Assembly (NCBI GenBank): GCA_904391645.1
Contig: CAJFMJ010000005.1
Location: forward strand, 1 to 36,416
Reading direction: 5' to 3'
Source of the DNA: an uncultured Neglectibacter sp.
GTDB taxonomy: Bacteria; Bacillota; Clostridia; Oscillospirales; Acutalibacteraceae
DNA: 36,416 bases
Position numbers and translations under genes: made by a program. Each line of letters opens with the position of its first letter. Position 1 is the first letter of the stretch. The notes under the pieces were generated by a model that searched no databases, was not told the DNA's origin, and saw only the letters and a list, made by a program, of their open reading frames with translations. Below, one piece after another: positions 1 through 9,930 of the stretch.

Positions 1-1356
1 GGGGACCACGCCGCCCATCTGGCCCTCTATGACACCACCGACCGCACGGCGGAGGGGGCGCCCTCCTTTACCTTTACCTTCACCCGCCAGGAGAACGGCC
101 TCTATTCCTCCACCTGGCTGTACCAACTGTCGGAAGAGGTGCCCCATGGAACCGAACTGTACATTTCCCTAAACATCCCCAGACTGTACGGGTGGAGCAA
201 CGACTCCTATCAGACCCTGGACTGCCTGCTCAACGCTGACTTTTTGGTGACCGTGGATGAATCCTCTTCCTTCCGGTGGGAGGACTCCACCACCGACAAC
301 GGGGTGGAATTGAGCCATGTGGAAGCCACTTCCGAATATGTCATTACCCAGCTGGATATCCCCTTTTTCGGCTGGTTAAATTCCACCTTGACCATGCCCT
401 TTACCGTGGAGCAAAACCAGATCCCTCTGGGCTGCTATTTCCAGCTGACCACTGAGGACGGTACCGTGCTGTCCCCCTCCAGTTCCGTGCCTCCCGACAC
501 CTCCCTCCTAGACTACACCGGCTACAAAGGCGACGGTTCCCTCTCCGGGGCACTTGTTTTTGAGGCACCGCCAGAGGGCACCTCCCAGCTGGTCTTGACC
601 CTGTACGAGTACCCCACAGCCTTATCAGGGATATTCGGCTGGGATTACGACCCGGCGATCCTGGATGATCTCCCCCAGAAAAACCGGGTCACTGCAGAGT
701 TTACCATCGACCTGGAGGAAGGCCGGGTATACGCCAGCCAAAACTATGTCACCCAGGGGCGGCAGAAACTGGACTATCGCCTGAGCGCCGGCCTGGACCG
801 TGCCCCTGCTTGGGAAAATGGGTACATTGCCGGTGAGCTCAGCGACGCGTACATCCCAATTACCGTGTTCTTCTATGTCCAGGAAGAGGACTATCGGCCG
901 GTGGAACTGCGCTTCTATTGGGCCGGCCAGCTGATCTCCTCTTACAACTCCGTGGCACCGGACAGCAGCAGCGTCTATGACAGCTCCAGTGCCCTGCAGG
1001 GCTTGGGATACTACCAGGATGACCGGTACGGCTACGGGGAAATTCCCTTGGATACTTCGTCGGATCCCGCAGCCTCCTTGTATGGGGATGCCACCAAAGT
1101 CATTGCCTTTGAACTGTACGACATTGATTCCGGCACATTGAAAACGGCCACCTGCCGCTTGGAACTGGTGGACAGCATCACCGGCGAGGTGCTGGTTCCG
1201 GATGTGGCGCAAAACTTCTGGCAGGGCATTGACAGCGTGTACGGCACCCAAACCTGTTCGTTCCTCTATCCCAACCAAGGGGACACAGAAGGCCAAGAGG
1301 CAACAGGCTCTATGGAAAGCCAGCTAAGCCCCTCCCCTAACCCGGAATTCCACTAA
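1..1356 (+). CDS. hypothetical protein, C-terminal part (5' end outside window)
   Basis: Frame 1 is open from base 1 (GDHAAHLALYDTTDRTAEG...) to the TAA at 1356; the listed GTG start at 139 is internal. Followed by a strong terminator hairpin. No family recognised. Confidence 0.8.
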   Translation, partial: GDHAAHLALYDTTDRTAEGAPSFTFTFTRQENGLYSSTWLYQLSEEVPHGTELYISLNIPRLYGWSNDSYQTLDCLLNADFLVTVDESSSFRWEDSTTDNGVELSHVEATSEYVITQLDIPFFGWLNSTLTMPFTVEQNQIPLGCYFQLTTEDGTVLSPSSSVPPDTSLLDYTGYKGDGSLSGALVFEAPPEGTSQLVLTLYEYPTALSGIFGWDYDPAILDDLPQKNRVTAEFTIDLEEGRVYASQNYVTQGRQKLDYRLSAGLDRAPAWENGYIAGELSDAYIPITVFFYVQEEDYRPVELRFYWAGQLISSYNSVAPDSSSVYDSSSALQGLGYYQDDRYGYGEIPLDTSSDPAASLYGDATKVIAFELYDIDSGTLKTATCRLELVDSITGEVLVPDVAQNFWQGIDSVYGTQTCSFLYPNQGDTEGQEATGSMESQLSPSPNPEFH

Positions 1357-1376
1357 ACAAAGATAGACCTTCTTTT

Positions 1377-1420
1377 GCCAAGGCCCTTCCCCGCTTGATT
1401 GGGAAAGGGCCTTGGCTTTT
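1377..1420 (+). terminator. rho-independent terminator
   Basis: GCCAAGGCCCTT ... AAGGGCCTTGGC followed by TTTT. Confidence 0.8.
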
Positions 1421-1559
1421 GGGAACCTTCCAAACCATTCTCTTGGTAAGCCCTCAGCCAGAGCGTTCTCCCTTTCTCCGTACGCTTTTATTTTACCGGA
1501 TATCCTAGAATTCATTGCAAAAAAGTCCAAAAAGTATAAAAAGATACCAGAAAATTTCC

Positions 1560-1588
1560 TTGACCGTCCCCAGAAATCAGTGTACAAT
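1560..1588 (+). promoter_or_regulatory. sigma70-like promoter for the carboxylesterase gene
   Basis: TTGACC-N17-TACAAT, about 50 nt upstream of the RBS/ATG at 1641. Confidence 0.7.
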
Positions 1589-1640
1589 TTATCTCGGAGT
1601 GAATTGTAATGAAAATTTTTTTGTAGGAGGAACAACGGTT

Positions 1641-3221
1641 ATGAAAGCATTTTCTATGTCCAAAACCAGCCCCATCGTGGAAACCCCCAAGGGCAAACTC
1701 CGCGGCTTCCACTATGACGGCGTCGATCATTTTTACGGCATCCGCTATGCCAAGGCCAAGCGTTTCCAAATGCCTGAGCCCATCCCCGCCTGGGAAGGCG
1801 TGAAGGACGCCGGCAGCTACGGCATGAACTGCCCTGTGCTCAGCGAACCCATGCCCGTTGGCGAAGTGATGACTCCCCACCGGTTCTGGCCCTCTTCCGA
1901 GCACTGCCAGTACTTAAACTTGTGGACCAAGAGCTGCGACCCCAATGCCAAGCGGCCGGTCTTGTTCTGGATCCACGGCGGCGGGTACTCCTCCGGCTCC
2001 GGCATTGAGCAGGTGTGCTACGATGGCTTCAACCTGGCCAAGGACGACGATGTGGTGGTGGTCACAGTCAACCACCGCTTGAATGCCTTTGGCTATCTGG
2101 ATATGTCCGATTTCGGCGACAAGTATTGGAACTCGGTCAACGTGGGCATGGCCGACCTGGTGGAGGCACTCCGCTGGGTACGGGACAACATTGCCTGCTT
2201 TGGCGGCGACCCCGACAACGTGACCATCTTTGGCCAGTCCGGCGGCGGCGGTAAAGTCACCGTGCTGGGGCAGATCCCCGAGGCTGAGGGCCTGTTCCAC
2301 AAGATGATCGTCATGTCCGGCGTTATTACAGGCAACGCCTTCTCCACCGACTGCACTCCCAAGGAGTTGGTGCTGGAGATCTTGGGCAACCTGAATATCC
2401 CCGAAGCGGAAGTGGAACGCTTGGAAAAGGTGCCTGTGCCCCAGTTTATTTGGGCTGTAAATAAGGCCGTTAAAACCATGGAAGGCCAAGGGAAACGCGT
2501 GGGCTGGGCCCCCAAGCCCAATGCCTACTACACCTGTGATCCCTTGGATGGCGATTTCAGCGCATCGTCCCTGAAGATCCCCACCATGGTGGGCACCGTG
2601 ATCGCCGAGTTTGGCATGGTGCATGACTTTGGCGACCGCAGCAAGCTGACCGTGGAAGAGCGGGAGAAGTATGTCAAGGAATATTACGGCGAGGAGGGCG
2701 GCCAGAAGATCCTGGACGAGTTCCGCAAGATCTATCCCGACATCAATGAAGTGTATGCTGCAGACCTGGAAACCTTCTTCCTCCCTGGCACGGTGGACTA
2801 CGTGCACAAGAAGGCCAAGGAAGCCAGCGCCCCTGTGTACAACTATATGTTTGCCAAGATTTTCGATTATGATGGCGGACGGGCTGCCTGGCATTGCGCC
2901 GATATCCCCTACTTCTTCCACAATGCGGACTTTATCCCCATCTGCCAGCAGGAAAACGGGGATATGCTGGACAAGGTGATGTCCGGGGCATTTGTGAACT
3001 TTGCCCGCACTGGCGACCCCAACACCGAGGGCCTGCCCCAGTGGGACAAGTGCGAAGACGGGAAGATGGTCACCATGGTGTTCAACGACACCTGCACCGT
3101 GAAGGAGAATATGCAGGATAAGCTGCTGCCCCTGGTGCTGCAGTACAAGCCTCCCTTCCAGTTTGCACCTCCGGCTCCCAGCGATGACGAGGAAGAGTCC
3201 GGCAACGCTTGGGTGTTCTAA
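1641..3221 (+). CDS. carboxylesterase type B family protein
   Basis: RBS AGGAGG before ATG 1641. HGGGYSSGS oxyanion-hole motif, GQSGGGG nucleophile elbow, conserved N-terminal TPKGKLRGF...FYGIRYAKAKRF. Confidence 0.9.
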   Translation: MKAFSMSKTSPIVETPKGKLRGFHYDGVDHFYGIRYAKAKRFQMPEPIPAWEGVKDAGSYGMNCPVLSEPMPVGEVMTPHRFWPSSEHCQYLNLWTKSCDPNAKRPVLFWIHGGGYSSGSGIEQVCYDGFNLAKDDDVVVVTVNHRLNAFGYLDMSDFGDKYWNSVNVGMADLVEALRWVRDNIACFGGDPDNVTIFGQSGGGGKVTVLGQIPEAEGLFHKMIVMSGVITGNAFSTDCTPKELVLEILGNLNIPEAEVERLEKVPVPQFIWAVNKAVKTMEGQGKRVGWAPKPNAYYTCDPLDGDFSASSLKIPTMVGTVIAEFGMVHDFGDRSKLTVEEREKYVKEYYGEEGGQKILDEFRKIYPDINEVYAADLETFFLPGTVDYVHKKAKEASAPVYNYMFAKIFDYDGGRAAWHCADIPYFFHNADFIPICQQENGDMLDKVMSGAFVNFARTGDPNTEGLPQWDKCEDGKMVTMVFNDTCTVKENMQDKLLPLVLQYKPPFQFAPPAPSDDEEESGNAWVF

Positions 3222-3249
3222 CCTTTTCATAAAATGTAAGTAGAGAGCC

Positions 3250-3290
3250 AAAGAGGCTGTTGCAATGTTTTGCAACAGCCTCTTTCCTTT
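3250..3290 (+). terminator. rho-independent terminator
   Basis: AAAGAGGCTGTTGCAA / TTGCAACAGCCTCTTT perfect 16-bp stem, then a pyrimidine-rich tract. Confidence 0.85.
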
Positions 3291-3337
3291 CGCCCCCTCC
3301 AGCTTCCCGGAGGGGCCCTTTCGGAAGGGAACAAAAA

Positions 3338-3386
3338 AAGCGCCTTTGGGCAGGAGTGATCCCGCTCAAAGACGCCTTTGTCTTGT
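3338..3386 (-). terminator. terminator for the DUF3737-like gene
   Basis: Minus strand GGCGTCTTTGAGCGGG...CCTGCCCAAAGGCGC followed by TTTTTTT. Confidence 0.75.
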
Positions 3387-3445
3387 AAAAAAGTGTAGCA
3401 TCCCCAAGGTTATTTGTCAAGGGCTTCTTTCCAACCGCCGTACCC

Positions 3446-4303
3446 TCACGCGCAGGCTACGCCGCTTTTCCCCACCAACACTTCCCCTTGGGCCTCTTCC
3501 ACGTCCCGGATGACCTCCCCCACTTGGGGCACCAGGATGCGGCTGCCTGCCAACGGGTTCTTAATGCTGACCACCGGGGCAGTCAAAGTGGCCTGCACCT
3601 GGCTGCGCTCAAAGGCCAGGTCGCAATCCACCATTTCACAGTTGATCAGACGCAGGCCCTTGCAGTAACACAGGGGCTGGGTGCCGATGATCTTGCAGTT
3701 TTCAAAGGTGACGTTTTCGCAATACCAGGCCAGGTATTCCCCTTTCACCACACTGTTTTTCACCACCACGTTTTTGGCGTGCCAAAAGGCATCCTTGGTG
3801 TCGAACCGGCAGTTATCAAAGACCGAATCTTCAATGTACTGGAAAGAATACTTCCCGTCCAGCCGGACATTTTGAAAACGCAGGTTGGTGGAACGCATCA
3901 TAAAGTACTCCGCCTGGACATCGCAGTCCTCCATCTCCACCTGGTGGGTGAACCAGCCAAACTCCGGGGACACCACATGGCAGCCCACCATCTTCACCTG
4001 GGAACACTCCCGCAGGGCTTTGATGCCGTGAAGCTTTGTGTCCTCCAACTGGATGTGGTCCGAATACCACAGGGCTGCCCGGCAAAGCGGGGTCAACTCC
4101 GAATGACGGACCGTCAGCCCATGGTCATGCCAAAAGGGATACCGCAGGTTGAAAAAACAGTGGTCCACTTCCACGTTGCTGCACTCTTTCAAAGCGCTTT
4201 CCCCATCGGCAGGGCCGTCAAAAGCGCAATCTCTCACCAGGATCCCGGTTTGGCCGTACAAGGCCCGTTCCTGGTCAAAGGTTTCCTTCTCAATGATATT
4301 CAC
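3446..4303 (-). CDS. DUF3737-like right-handed beta-helix (pentapeptide-like) protein
   Basis: GTG start at 4303 with RBS AAGGAGGA. Periodic 'V.N C.F' repeats (VEVDHCFFNLRYPFWHDHGLTVRHSELTPLCRAALWYS...). Family call from memory. Confidence 0.75.
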   Translation of the reverse strand: MNIIEKETFDQERALYGQTGILVRDCAFDGPADGESALKECSNVEVDHCFFNLRYPFWHDHGLTVRHSELTPLCRAALWYSDHIQLEDTKLHGIKALRECSQVKMVGCHVVSPEFGWFTHQVEMEDCDVQAEYFMMRSTNLRFQNVRLDGKYSFQYIEDSVFDNCRFDTKDAFWHAKNVVVKNSVVKGEYLAWYCENVTFENCKIIGTQPLCYCKGLRLINCEMVDCDLAFERSQVQATLTAPVVSIKNPLAGSRILVPQVGEVIRDVEEAQGEVLVGKSGVACA

Positions 4304-4628
4304 GACGCACACTCCTCCTTGGCTTCTCTTGAGGGGCCTCCTTTGTGGCAGCGAGGCCCTTTTCCAACTGATACACCAGATAATCCAAACAGTCGATTTG
4401 CTTTTGCTGGGTGTGGAGCTTTTCAAGCAGTCTGCCCCTCTGCTGGGAAAGCAGCTGCAGCTGCTCTTCCACACGGCCCTGTTGAAAACACTCCAGGAAC
4501 CTGCAGATGGTTTCCCGGCCGCACCCTGCATCTTTTAAGTTTTGCTCCACTGCCTCCTGGGAAGGCTTCACAGGGACACACTTCCTTTCCAGCACAGCCT
4601 TTTCAAGAAGGCTGACGGGCCGCGCCAT
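4290..4628 (-). CDS. small coiled-coil-like hypothetical protein, overlaps the next gene
   Basis: 112 aa; helical, Q/L-rich C-terminus (LQLLSQQRGRLLEKLHTQQKQIDCLDYLVYQLEK). Stop overlaps the start of the DUF3737-like gene by 14 nt. Confidence 0.7.
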   Translation of the reverse strand: MARPVSLLEKAVLERKCVPVKPSQEAVEQNLKDAGCGRETICRFLECFQQGRVEEQLQLLSQQRGRLLEKLHTQQKQIDCLDYLVYQLEKGLAATKEAPQEKPRRSVRREYH

Positions 4629-4746
4629 CCTTCACCGGTTTTCGGCGCTCCCCTGCTTGCAAGACTATGGTACCACTGGGAAAGCAAACTAGCAAATACT
4701 TAGATTGAATATGGTCACATAGGAAAAAGCTATTCCACTTTCCGGC

Positions 4747-4786
4747 AAAAAAGAGGGCACAGCCCATGGGCTGCACCCCCTCTTTT
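4747..4786 (-). terminator. terminator (near-symmetrical, probably bidirectional)
   Basis: Minus strand AAAAGAGGG-GGTGCAGCCCATGGGCTGTGC-CCTCTTTTTT, just after the stop of the gene at 4812. Confidence 0.75.
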
Positions 4787-4811
4787 CACTGGTAACGTAT
4801 GAATGATGTTT

Positions 4812-6305
4812 TTATTCAGCCACGCCGCGGACCGGGTCAAACTTGATGGGGAACGCGGAGTTGGAGCTGGCATCCACCGTGAAGCCGTTGCCGTCTTCAT
4901 CAAAGTGGAAGTTGACCTTCTTGGTCAGGCAGGTTTCAATCCAACGGCAGACCACCTGGAAGGTGTTGTCGTCTTCCCAATGGCCGCTGGTGCACAGCAG
5001 CTGGGTCTGGTCAGCGGGGGTCTTCACCACATTGGTGATGCGGCCGCCGTAAGTAGCCACGCGGACAGGCACCTGCTCCCCAGCGGGAGTGGTGATGTTC
5101 CACACGCAACCGTAGTTGTCAAAGTCGAAGGAGCACTCTGCCGCCTCGATGACGTTGGCGCCGCCCATGAAGGAAGGCATCTCGGGGGACAGGAAGCCGG
5201 ACTCCACTTTGAACTTCTTCCCGTTGATCTTCTCGATCATGGGGCTGAAGGGACGGTAAGCGGGGTTGGGCACATTCAGGCGGGCCAGCTTGTGAAGCAG
5301 GTCGCCGTGAGCCTTCTCATCCTCAGCCAAGTCGTCGTTGCCGATCTTCTCCAGGAAGTCCCAGGTGAGATCCAGGGTGTTCTGAGCCCAGTGGGCGCCC
5401 ACTGCGGTTTCGGTGATGGAGATGATCATATCCTGCTCGGGGCAGACGATGGTGAACTGGCCCATAGCGCCGTCAGCACGGTACACGCCCTTGGGTTTGC
5501 ACATCCAGATCTGGAAGCCGTAGCCCAGGAAGTTGTCGAAAGCCTCGGGGTTGTTGATGGACTCGGTAGCGGACTCGTTCTGGATGGAGGTGGCCATCTT
5601 CACATAGTCCTCGGCCAAAATCCGCTCGCCTTCCCACACGCCGCCGTCAGCATACAGCTTCATCAGGCGCAGGTTGTCTTCCAGGGTGGCCAGCAAGCCG
5701 CCGCCACCGGTTTCCATACCGTCGGCCATGCAGTACCAACGCAGGTTGGAGGGGTCGATGCCGATCTTGGTGAACAGGTTCTCGGTGAGGAACTCATGGA
5801 GGCCCTTGCCGGTCTTCTTGCGGACGATGGCGCCCAGCATGGTGGAACCGGTGGAGTTGTACATGAAGGTGGTGCCGGGCTCGTGGTTCACCGGGATATG
5901 CATGAAGTCGCGGATCCAGTGCTCGGAGTTGCGGGGCATTTCATCCATGCCGCAGCCCATGCACAGCACGTCGCGCACAGTGAGTTTCTTCAGGTTCTCG
6001 CTGGGGTTCTCGGGGGACTCATCGGGGAAAATGTCGATGAGCCGCTCGTCCAGCTTCAGGATGCCCTGGGTGTAGGCAATGCCCACAGCAGTGGCAGCAT
6101 AGGTCTTGGTGTGGGACTGGAGGCCGTGGCGCAGGTTGGGCGCATAGGGAGCCCACCAGCCCTCGGTGCAGATCTTGCCGTGACGCATGATCATCAGGCC
6201 GTGCATCTCGGTAGTGCTGTGCTCCAGGGTGTCAATGTAATGCAGGATATCCTGGCTCTTGATACCAACCGATTCCGGTGTGGTACGCTCGAATTCTTTT
6301 CTCAT
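4812..6305 (-). CDS. serine hydrolase (class C beta-lactamase-like / DUF302-unrelated penicillin-binding fold)
   Basis: SHTK (SxxK) motif in LRHGLQSHTKTYAATAVGIA; beta-lactamase-family features such as GLMIMRHGKI. RBS AAAGGAG. Confidence 0.85.
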   Translation of the reverse strand: MRKEFERTTPESVGIKSQDILHYIDTLEHSTTEMHGLMIMRHGKICTEGWWAPYAPNLRHGLQSHTKTYAATAVGIAYTQGILKLDERLIDIFPDESPENPSENLKKLTVRDVLCMGCGMDEMPRNSEHWIRDFMHIPVNHEPGTTFMYNSTGSTMLGAIVRKKTGKGLHEFLTENLFTKIGIDPSNLRWYCMADGMETGGGGLLATLEDNLRLMKLYADGGVWEGERILAEDYVKMATSIQNESATESINNPEAFDNFLGYGFQIWMCKPKGVYRADGAMGQFTIVCPEQDMIISITETAVGAHWAQNTLDLTWDFLEKIGNDDLAEDEKAHGDLLHKLARLNVPNPAYRPFSPMIEKINGKKFKVESGFLSPEMPSFMGGANVIEAAECSFDFDNYGCVWNITTPAGEQVPVRVATYGGRITNVVKTPADQTQLLCTSGHWEDDNTFQVVCRWIETCLTKKVNFHFDEDGNGFTVDASSNSAFPIKFDPVRGVAE

Positions 6306-6371
6306 GGGAAAGCACTCCTTTCGAATTTTCGGATAGGACCTTACCGATTTATAAAACGTGCAAAGGCTTGC

Positions 6372-7811
6372 TCAGTTCAAAACGCCCTTAAAGGAGATCA
6401 TCTTCTGCTGGGTCATCTCTTCCAGAGTGGACACAGCACCTTCGCGGCCCACACCGGAATACTTGTACCCGCCAAAGGGCTGGTGGGCCAGGCGGTAGTT
6501 GCCCGTACCGTTGATGATGCAGGCGCCGGCCTGGATGCCGTTAGCCACTTTCATGGCAGTCTTCATGTCGGAGGTGATCACGCCGGAAGACAGGCCGAAG
6601 ATGGTGTTGTTGGCGATCTCCAAAGCCTCCTCCAAGGTATCAAAGGGGATGACGGGCCACACAGGGCCAAAAACTTCCATATCCCGGGCGATGTCCATTT
6701 CGGGGGTGACTTCAATGACCGTAGGCTCCACAAAAGCGCCGTTGCGCTTGCCGCCGCAGACGATCTTACCGCCCTGTTCCACGGTCTTCTGGATCTGGCT
6801 CTCCACGTCTTTTGCGGAGCTTTCCCGCACACAGGGGCCCATATCCACCGTGGGATCGGCGGGATCGCCCACTTTCAGCTGGCCCAGCCGCTGAGCCAGG
6901 TCCGCCACAAACTTGTCGTAAATACCGCGCTGGACCAGGAACCGCTTGCTGGCGCAGCAGGTCTGGCCTGCGTTGCCCACACGGCCGCCAATGGTTTCAT
7001 TGAGGGCCAGCTCATAGTCGCAGTCGTCAAAGATGATCAGGGGATCGTTGCCGCCCAATTCCAGGGAAACGGGCCGCAGGGACTTGGCGCAGGTTTCCGC
7101 CAGGGAAATACCCACGGAGGTGCTGCCGGTAAAGCTGACAGCAGCCACGCGGGAATCCGCAGCAGCGGCGGCGCCGATCACGCTGCCACGGCCGGTGATA
7201 CAGCACACGGCGTTGGCAGGCACACCGGCCTCCACCAGCAGCTCAACCAGCAGGATAGCGCTGCGGGGGGTCTTGCTAGAGGGCATCAGCACAACGCTGT
7301 TGCCGGTGACCAGCATGGGGGCCAGCTTATGGGCAGCCAGCTCAAAGGGATAGTTAAAGGGAACAATGTTGGCAAACACGCCCAAAGGCTCATGGATGGT
7401 AAAGGCCACGTCGCCCTGGGAACGGGTTTCACCGTTGTAGGGCAGGCTCTTGCCGTAGAAGGTGTAGGCAGCTGCATTGTAAATGCGGAAAATGGCAGCA
7501 TTGGCAAACACTTCGGTGCGGCACTGTTCAATGGGCTTGCCGCCCTCTTCGCACATGACCTTGGCGATTTTCTCCACCATGTCAGGGGCGGTGAGGAGCT
7601 GGCAATATTTCTCAATGATGGCCTCTCTCTCGTGGAGGGGAACGGCGTTCCACTCCTTCTGGCCTTCCACTGCCAGGGCAATGGCACGGTTCAGGTCCTC
7701 CAATGTAGCCTCAGGGACAGTGTCGATCACTTGGCCGGTGGCGGGGTTGACTACTTGGGAAACCTTCCCATCGGAAGCATCTACGTGCTTGCCGCCAATA
7801 AACATCTGCAT
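6372..7811 (-). CDS. aldehyde dehydrogenase family protein
   Basis: VSFTGSTSVG, LELGGNDPLIIFDDCD, GNAGQTCCASKRF (catalytic Cys), EVFGPVWPVIPF. RBS GGAGGAG. Confidence 0.95.
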   Translation of the reverse strand: MQMFIGGKHVDASDGKVSQVVNPATGQVIDTVPEATLEDLNRAIALAVEGQKEWNAVPLHEREAIIEKYCQLLTAPDMVEKIAKVMCEEGGKPIEQCRTEVFANAAIFRIYNAAAYTFYGKSLPYNGETRSQGDVAFTIHEPLGVFANIVPFNYPFELAAHKLAPMLVTGNSVVLMPSSKTPRSAILLVELLVEAGVPANAVCCITGRGSVIGAAAAADSRVAAVSFTGSTSVGISLAETCAKSLRPVSLELGGNDPLIIFDDCDYELALNETIGGRVGNAGQTCCASKRFLVQRGIYDKFVADLAQRLGQLKVGDPADPTVDMGPCVRESSAKDVESQIQKTVEQGGKIVCGGKRNGAFVEPTVIEVTPEMDIARDMEVFGPVWPVIPFDTLEEALEIANNTIFGLSSGVITSDMKTAMKVANGIQAGACIINGTGNYRLAHQPFGGYKYSGVGREGAVSTLEEMTQQKMISFKGVLN

Positions 7812-7829
7812 AGGGGCTCCTCCTCTCTC

Positions 7830-8666
7830 TTAATCCAGGGCGCTGAGATATTCCCGGTCCGCCAAGATGGTGGTGAAGTTGTCGCCGGTATAGGCATACT
7901 CACGCTCCACAATGTAGGCCTTGGCGCCCTGGGCATCGGCAGCCTTCTTCAACTCGGGCATATTGATCAAGCCGTCGCCCAGCTTGCAGTTGATCTTCTG
8001 GTGCTCCTCGAACAGGACCTTCTGCTCGGGGGTGAAGATGGGCCGCCCATCGGGGCCGCGCTTCACCTGGCCGAACAGGTGGTGCAGGTCGTCCTCCGGC
8101 CCCAGCACCTTGGAGGTTTCTTTCACATGGATCAGGTCAAAGCGGCCGGCATGAGCGTTGACAAACTCTGCGGCGTTGACCCCGGCACGCCACGCCCAGG
8201 CGGCGTCCAGCTCAAAGGTCACCAGGTCGGGATCGGTGTTGTTCAGGAAAATGTCAATGACCGTTTCGTCGCCATAGCGGTCAAAGTCGTTGTTGTGGTT
8301 GTGATACCCATAGCGCAGGCCGGCAGCCTTTGCCTTTTTGCCCAGCTGGTTTAAAAGTTCCGCCTTCTCATAGGCTTCCTCCCTGGAACCCACGCGCAGG
8401 CCGGGGCAGACGATAAACTTCACGCCGGTTTCCGGCAGGTACTCCAGCATCTTGTCGGTATCCGGGATATCCACATGGGCGCTGATGGCAGTGAGGTCAT
8501 ACTCCTCCAGCACCTTTTTGAGCTCCTTGGGGGTGTACTCATCGTAGGGGCCGTGGAACAGCTCCAGGCCGGTGTACCCAGCTCGGTGAGCCATATCCAG
8601 ATAGCCCTTGAAATCACGAGTGATCTCTCCCACAAAGGACGCTGTGATCAAATAAATGTCTTTCAA
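7830..8666 (-). CDS. sugar phosphate isomerase/epimerase (xylose isomerase-like TIM barrel)
   Basis: HRAGYTGLELFHGPYDEYTPKELKKVLEEYDLTAISAHVDI, LRYGYHNHNNDFD, DAAWAWRAG, DLIHVKE. Confidence 0.9.
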   Translation of the reverse strand: MKDIYLITASFVGEITRDFKGYLDMAHRAGYTGLELFHGPYDEYTPKELKKVLEEYDLTAISAHVDIPDTDKMLEYLPETGVKFIVCPGLRVGSREEAYEKAELLNQLGKKAKAAGLRYGYHNHNNDFDRYGDETVIDIFLNNTDPDLVTFELDAAWAWRAGVNAAEFVNAHAGRFDLIHVKETSKVLGPEDDLHHLFGQVKRGPDGRPIFTPEQKVLFEEHQKINCKLGDGLINMPELKKAADAQGAKAYIVEREYAYTGDNFTTILADREYLSALD

Positions 8667-9916
8667 GCGTTAGCTTCCTCCTTTGTCATGCGCTTCACAC
8701 GTTCCATCACTTCGAAGCACATCTGCGAATTGTGGAAGGGGCACTTGCCGCCATTCAATTTGTCAAAGCCGTGCATACCGTCCACAATATGCCAGCCGGT
8801 TTCATCCACCACGATGTTGTTGTACCAATCGCCGTGCTCCCGGTTGACAAAGTATTTTTCAATGTAATCCGCCTGTTTCTCACAGGCATCCAAGAATTTC
8901 TCATCGCCGGTGAGCTCATACCCGCACAGCATGGCGGTGACAGCCTCAGCCTGGGCCCACCACACATGGCTTTCACCACAGTCGCCGGTATCCAGGTCAC
9001 AGCCGTTGTACAGGCTGTGATAGGCGTCAAAATCGTTCTCCAGCACGTTATACAGCACATCGGTGAAGATCTTCTGCAGCTTCTCCAGCAGTTCCTGGTC
9101 GCCCACGATGCCGGCCACTTTCAGGATCAAGTAGCTGATCTCGCAGTCGTGGCCATAGCTTTGGTGGCTGCCCACCCGTTTGCCATCGGGCGTGATGATC
9201 GTCATGATATTCCGCTTCTCGGGGTCATACAGCTTTTCCGCGACCAGCTGGGCCATCTCTTTCAGGGCAGCCTTCACCTTCTCGTCACCGCCGGTGGCGT
9301 AGTACAGCTGCACATAGGACTGGCACAGATGGTGGGGGAACATGATCGCTCCCTTGGGGAACGAGGGGCCTCTCCGGCCGCCGAAACCAGAACCCTCTGC
9401 AGGCTTCCAATCCCGGGTCATGTTGTTGTAATAGCTGGCAGGGCCAAACTTCACCTTGCTCTCCATGATCTCAAAGGTTTCCTTGGCGATGCGCAGGGCT
9501 TCCTCATTCCCGGTAGCCCAGGCATAAGCAGCGCAGCCCATCAACAGGAAGGCTTCGCAGTAGTTGGGTTTGGAGTCTTCCAGCACTTCGCCCTGGGCAG
9601 TGACCGTGACAAAAGCCCCGCCATACTCCTTATCGTAGAAACGGGAGATCAGGTCCTGGAAGGTGTAGTCTGCTTTCTCCTTGTAGATCGGGTCCCCAAA
9701 CACCCGGTACGCCGTGGAAAAGGCATACAGCATCCGGCCGGTGAGGGTCAGGCCCCGGGGCTCGGTGTTGTCGATCTGCATATCCAAGGTGACTTTTCCA
9801 TAAAAGCCGCCGTTTTCATGGTCTACGATAAAATCGCTGGTCCAGAAGGGGAAAATAACCTCTTTGGCGTCCTGTTCGGCCCACTGGCCCAGCTTTTCCA
9901 GCCTAGCCTTATCCAT
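8663..9916 (-). CDS. AGE family epimerase/isomerase (N-acylglucosamine/cellobiose 2-epimerase-like)
   Basis: FPFWTSDFIVDHENGGFYGKV, PRGLTLTGRMLYAFSTAYRVFG, GHDCEISYLI, HVWWAQAEAV. ATG at 9916 with RBS GGGGGG; 4-nt overlap with the next gene. Confidence 0.9.
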   Translation of the reverse strand: MDKARLEKLGQWAEQDAKEVIFPFWTSDFIVDHENGGFYGKVTLDMQIDNTEPRGLTLTGRMLYAFSTAYRVFGDPIYKEKADYTFQDLISRFYDKEYGGAFVTVTAQGEVLEDSKPNYCEAFLLMGCAAYAWATGNEEALRIAKETFEIMESKVKFGPASYYNNMTRDWKPAEGSGFGGRRGPSFPKGAIMFPHHLCQSYVQLYYATGGDEKVKAALKEMAQLVAEKLYDPEKRNIMTIITPDGKRVGSHQSYGHDCEISYLILKVAGIVGDQELLEKLQKIFTDVLYNVLENDFDAYHSLYNGCDLDTGDCGESHVWWAQAEAVTAMLCGYELTGDEKFLDACEKQADYIEKYFVNREHGDWYNNIVVDETGWHIVDGMHGFDKLNGGKCPFHNSQMCFEVMERVKRMTKEEANA

Positions 9917-9930
9917 GGTGAAGCCCCCCA

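Noticed and set aside
1914-3275. 453-codon minus-strand ORF
   Set aside because: Antisense to the carboxylesterase gene; no motifs.
4650-4680. GGTACC-centred sequence resembling part of a T-box core
   Set aside because: Lacks the full T-box core, Stem I and terminator seen at 31026-31330.
4803-8354. 1183-codon plus-strand ORF across three genes
   Set aside because: Exactly antisense to the serine hydrolase, ALDH and isomerase genes with clear family motifs. The H/G/A/V-rich composition is typical of the antisense frame in GC-biased codons; no RBS.
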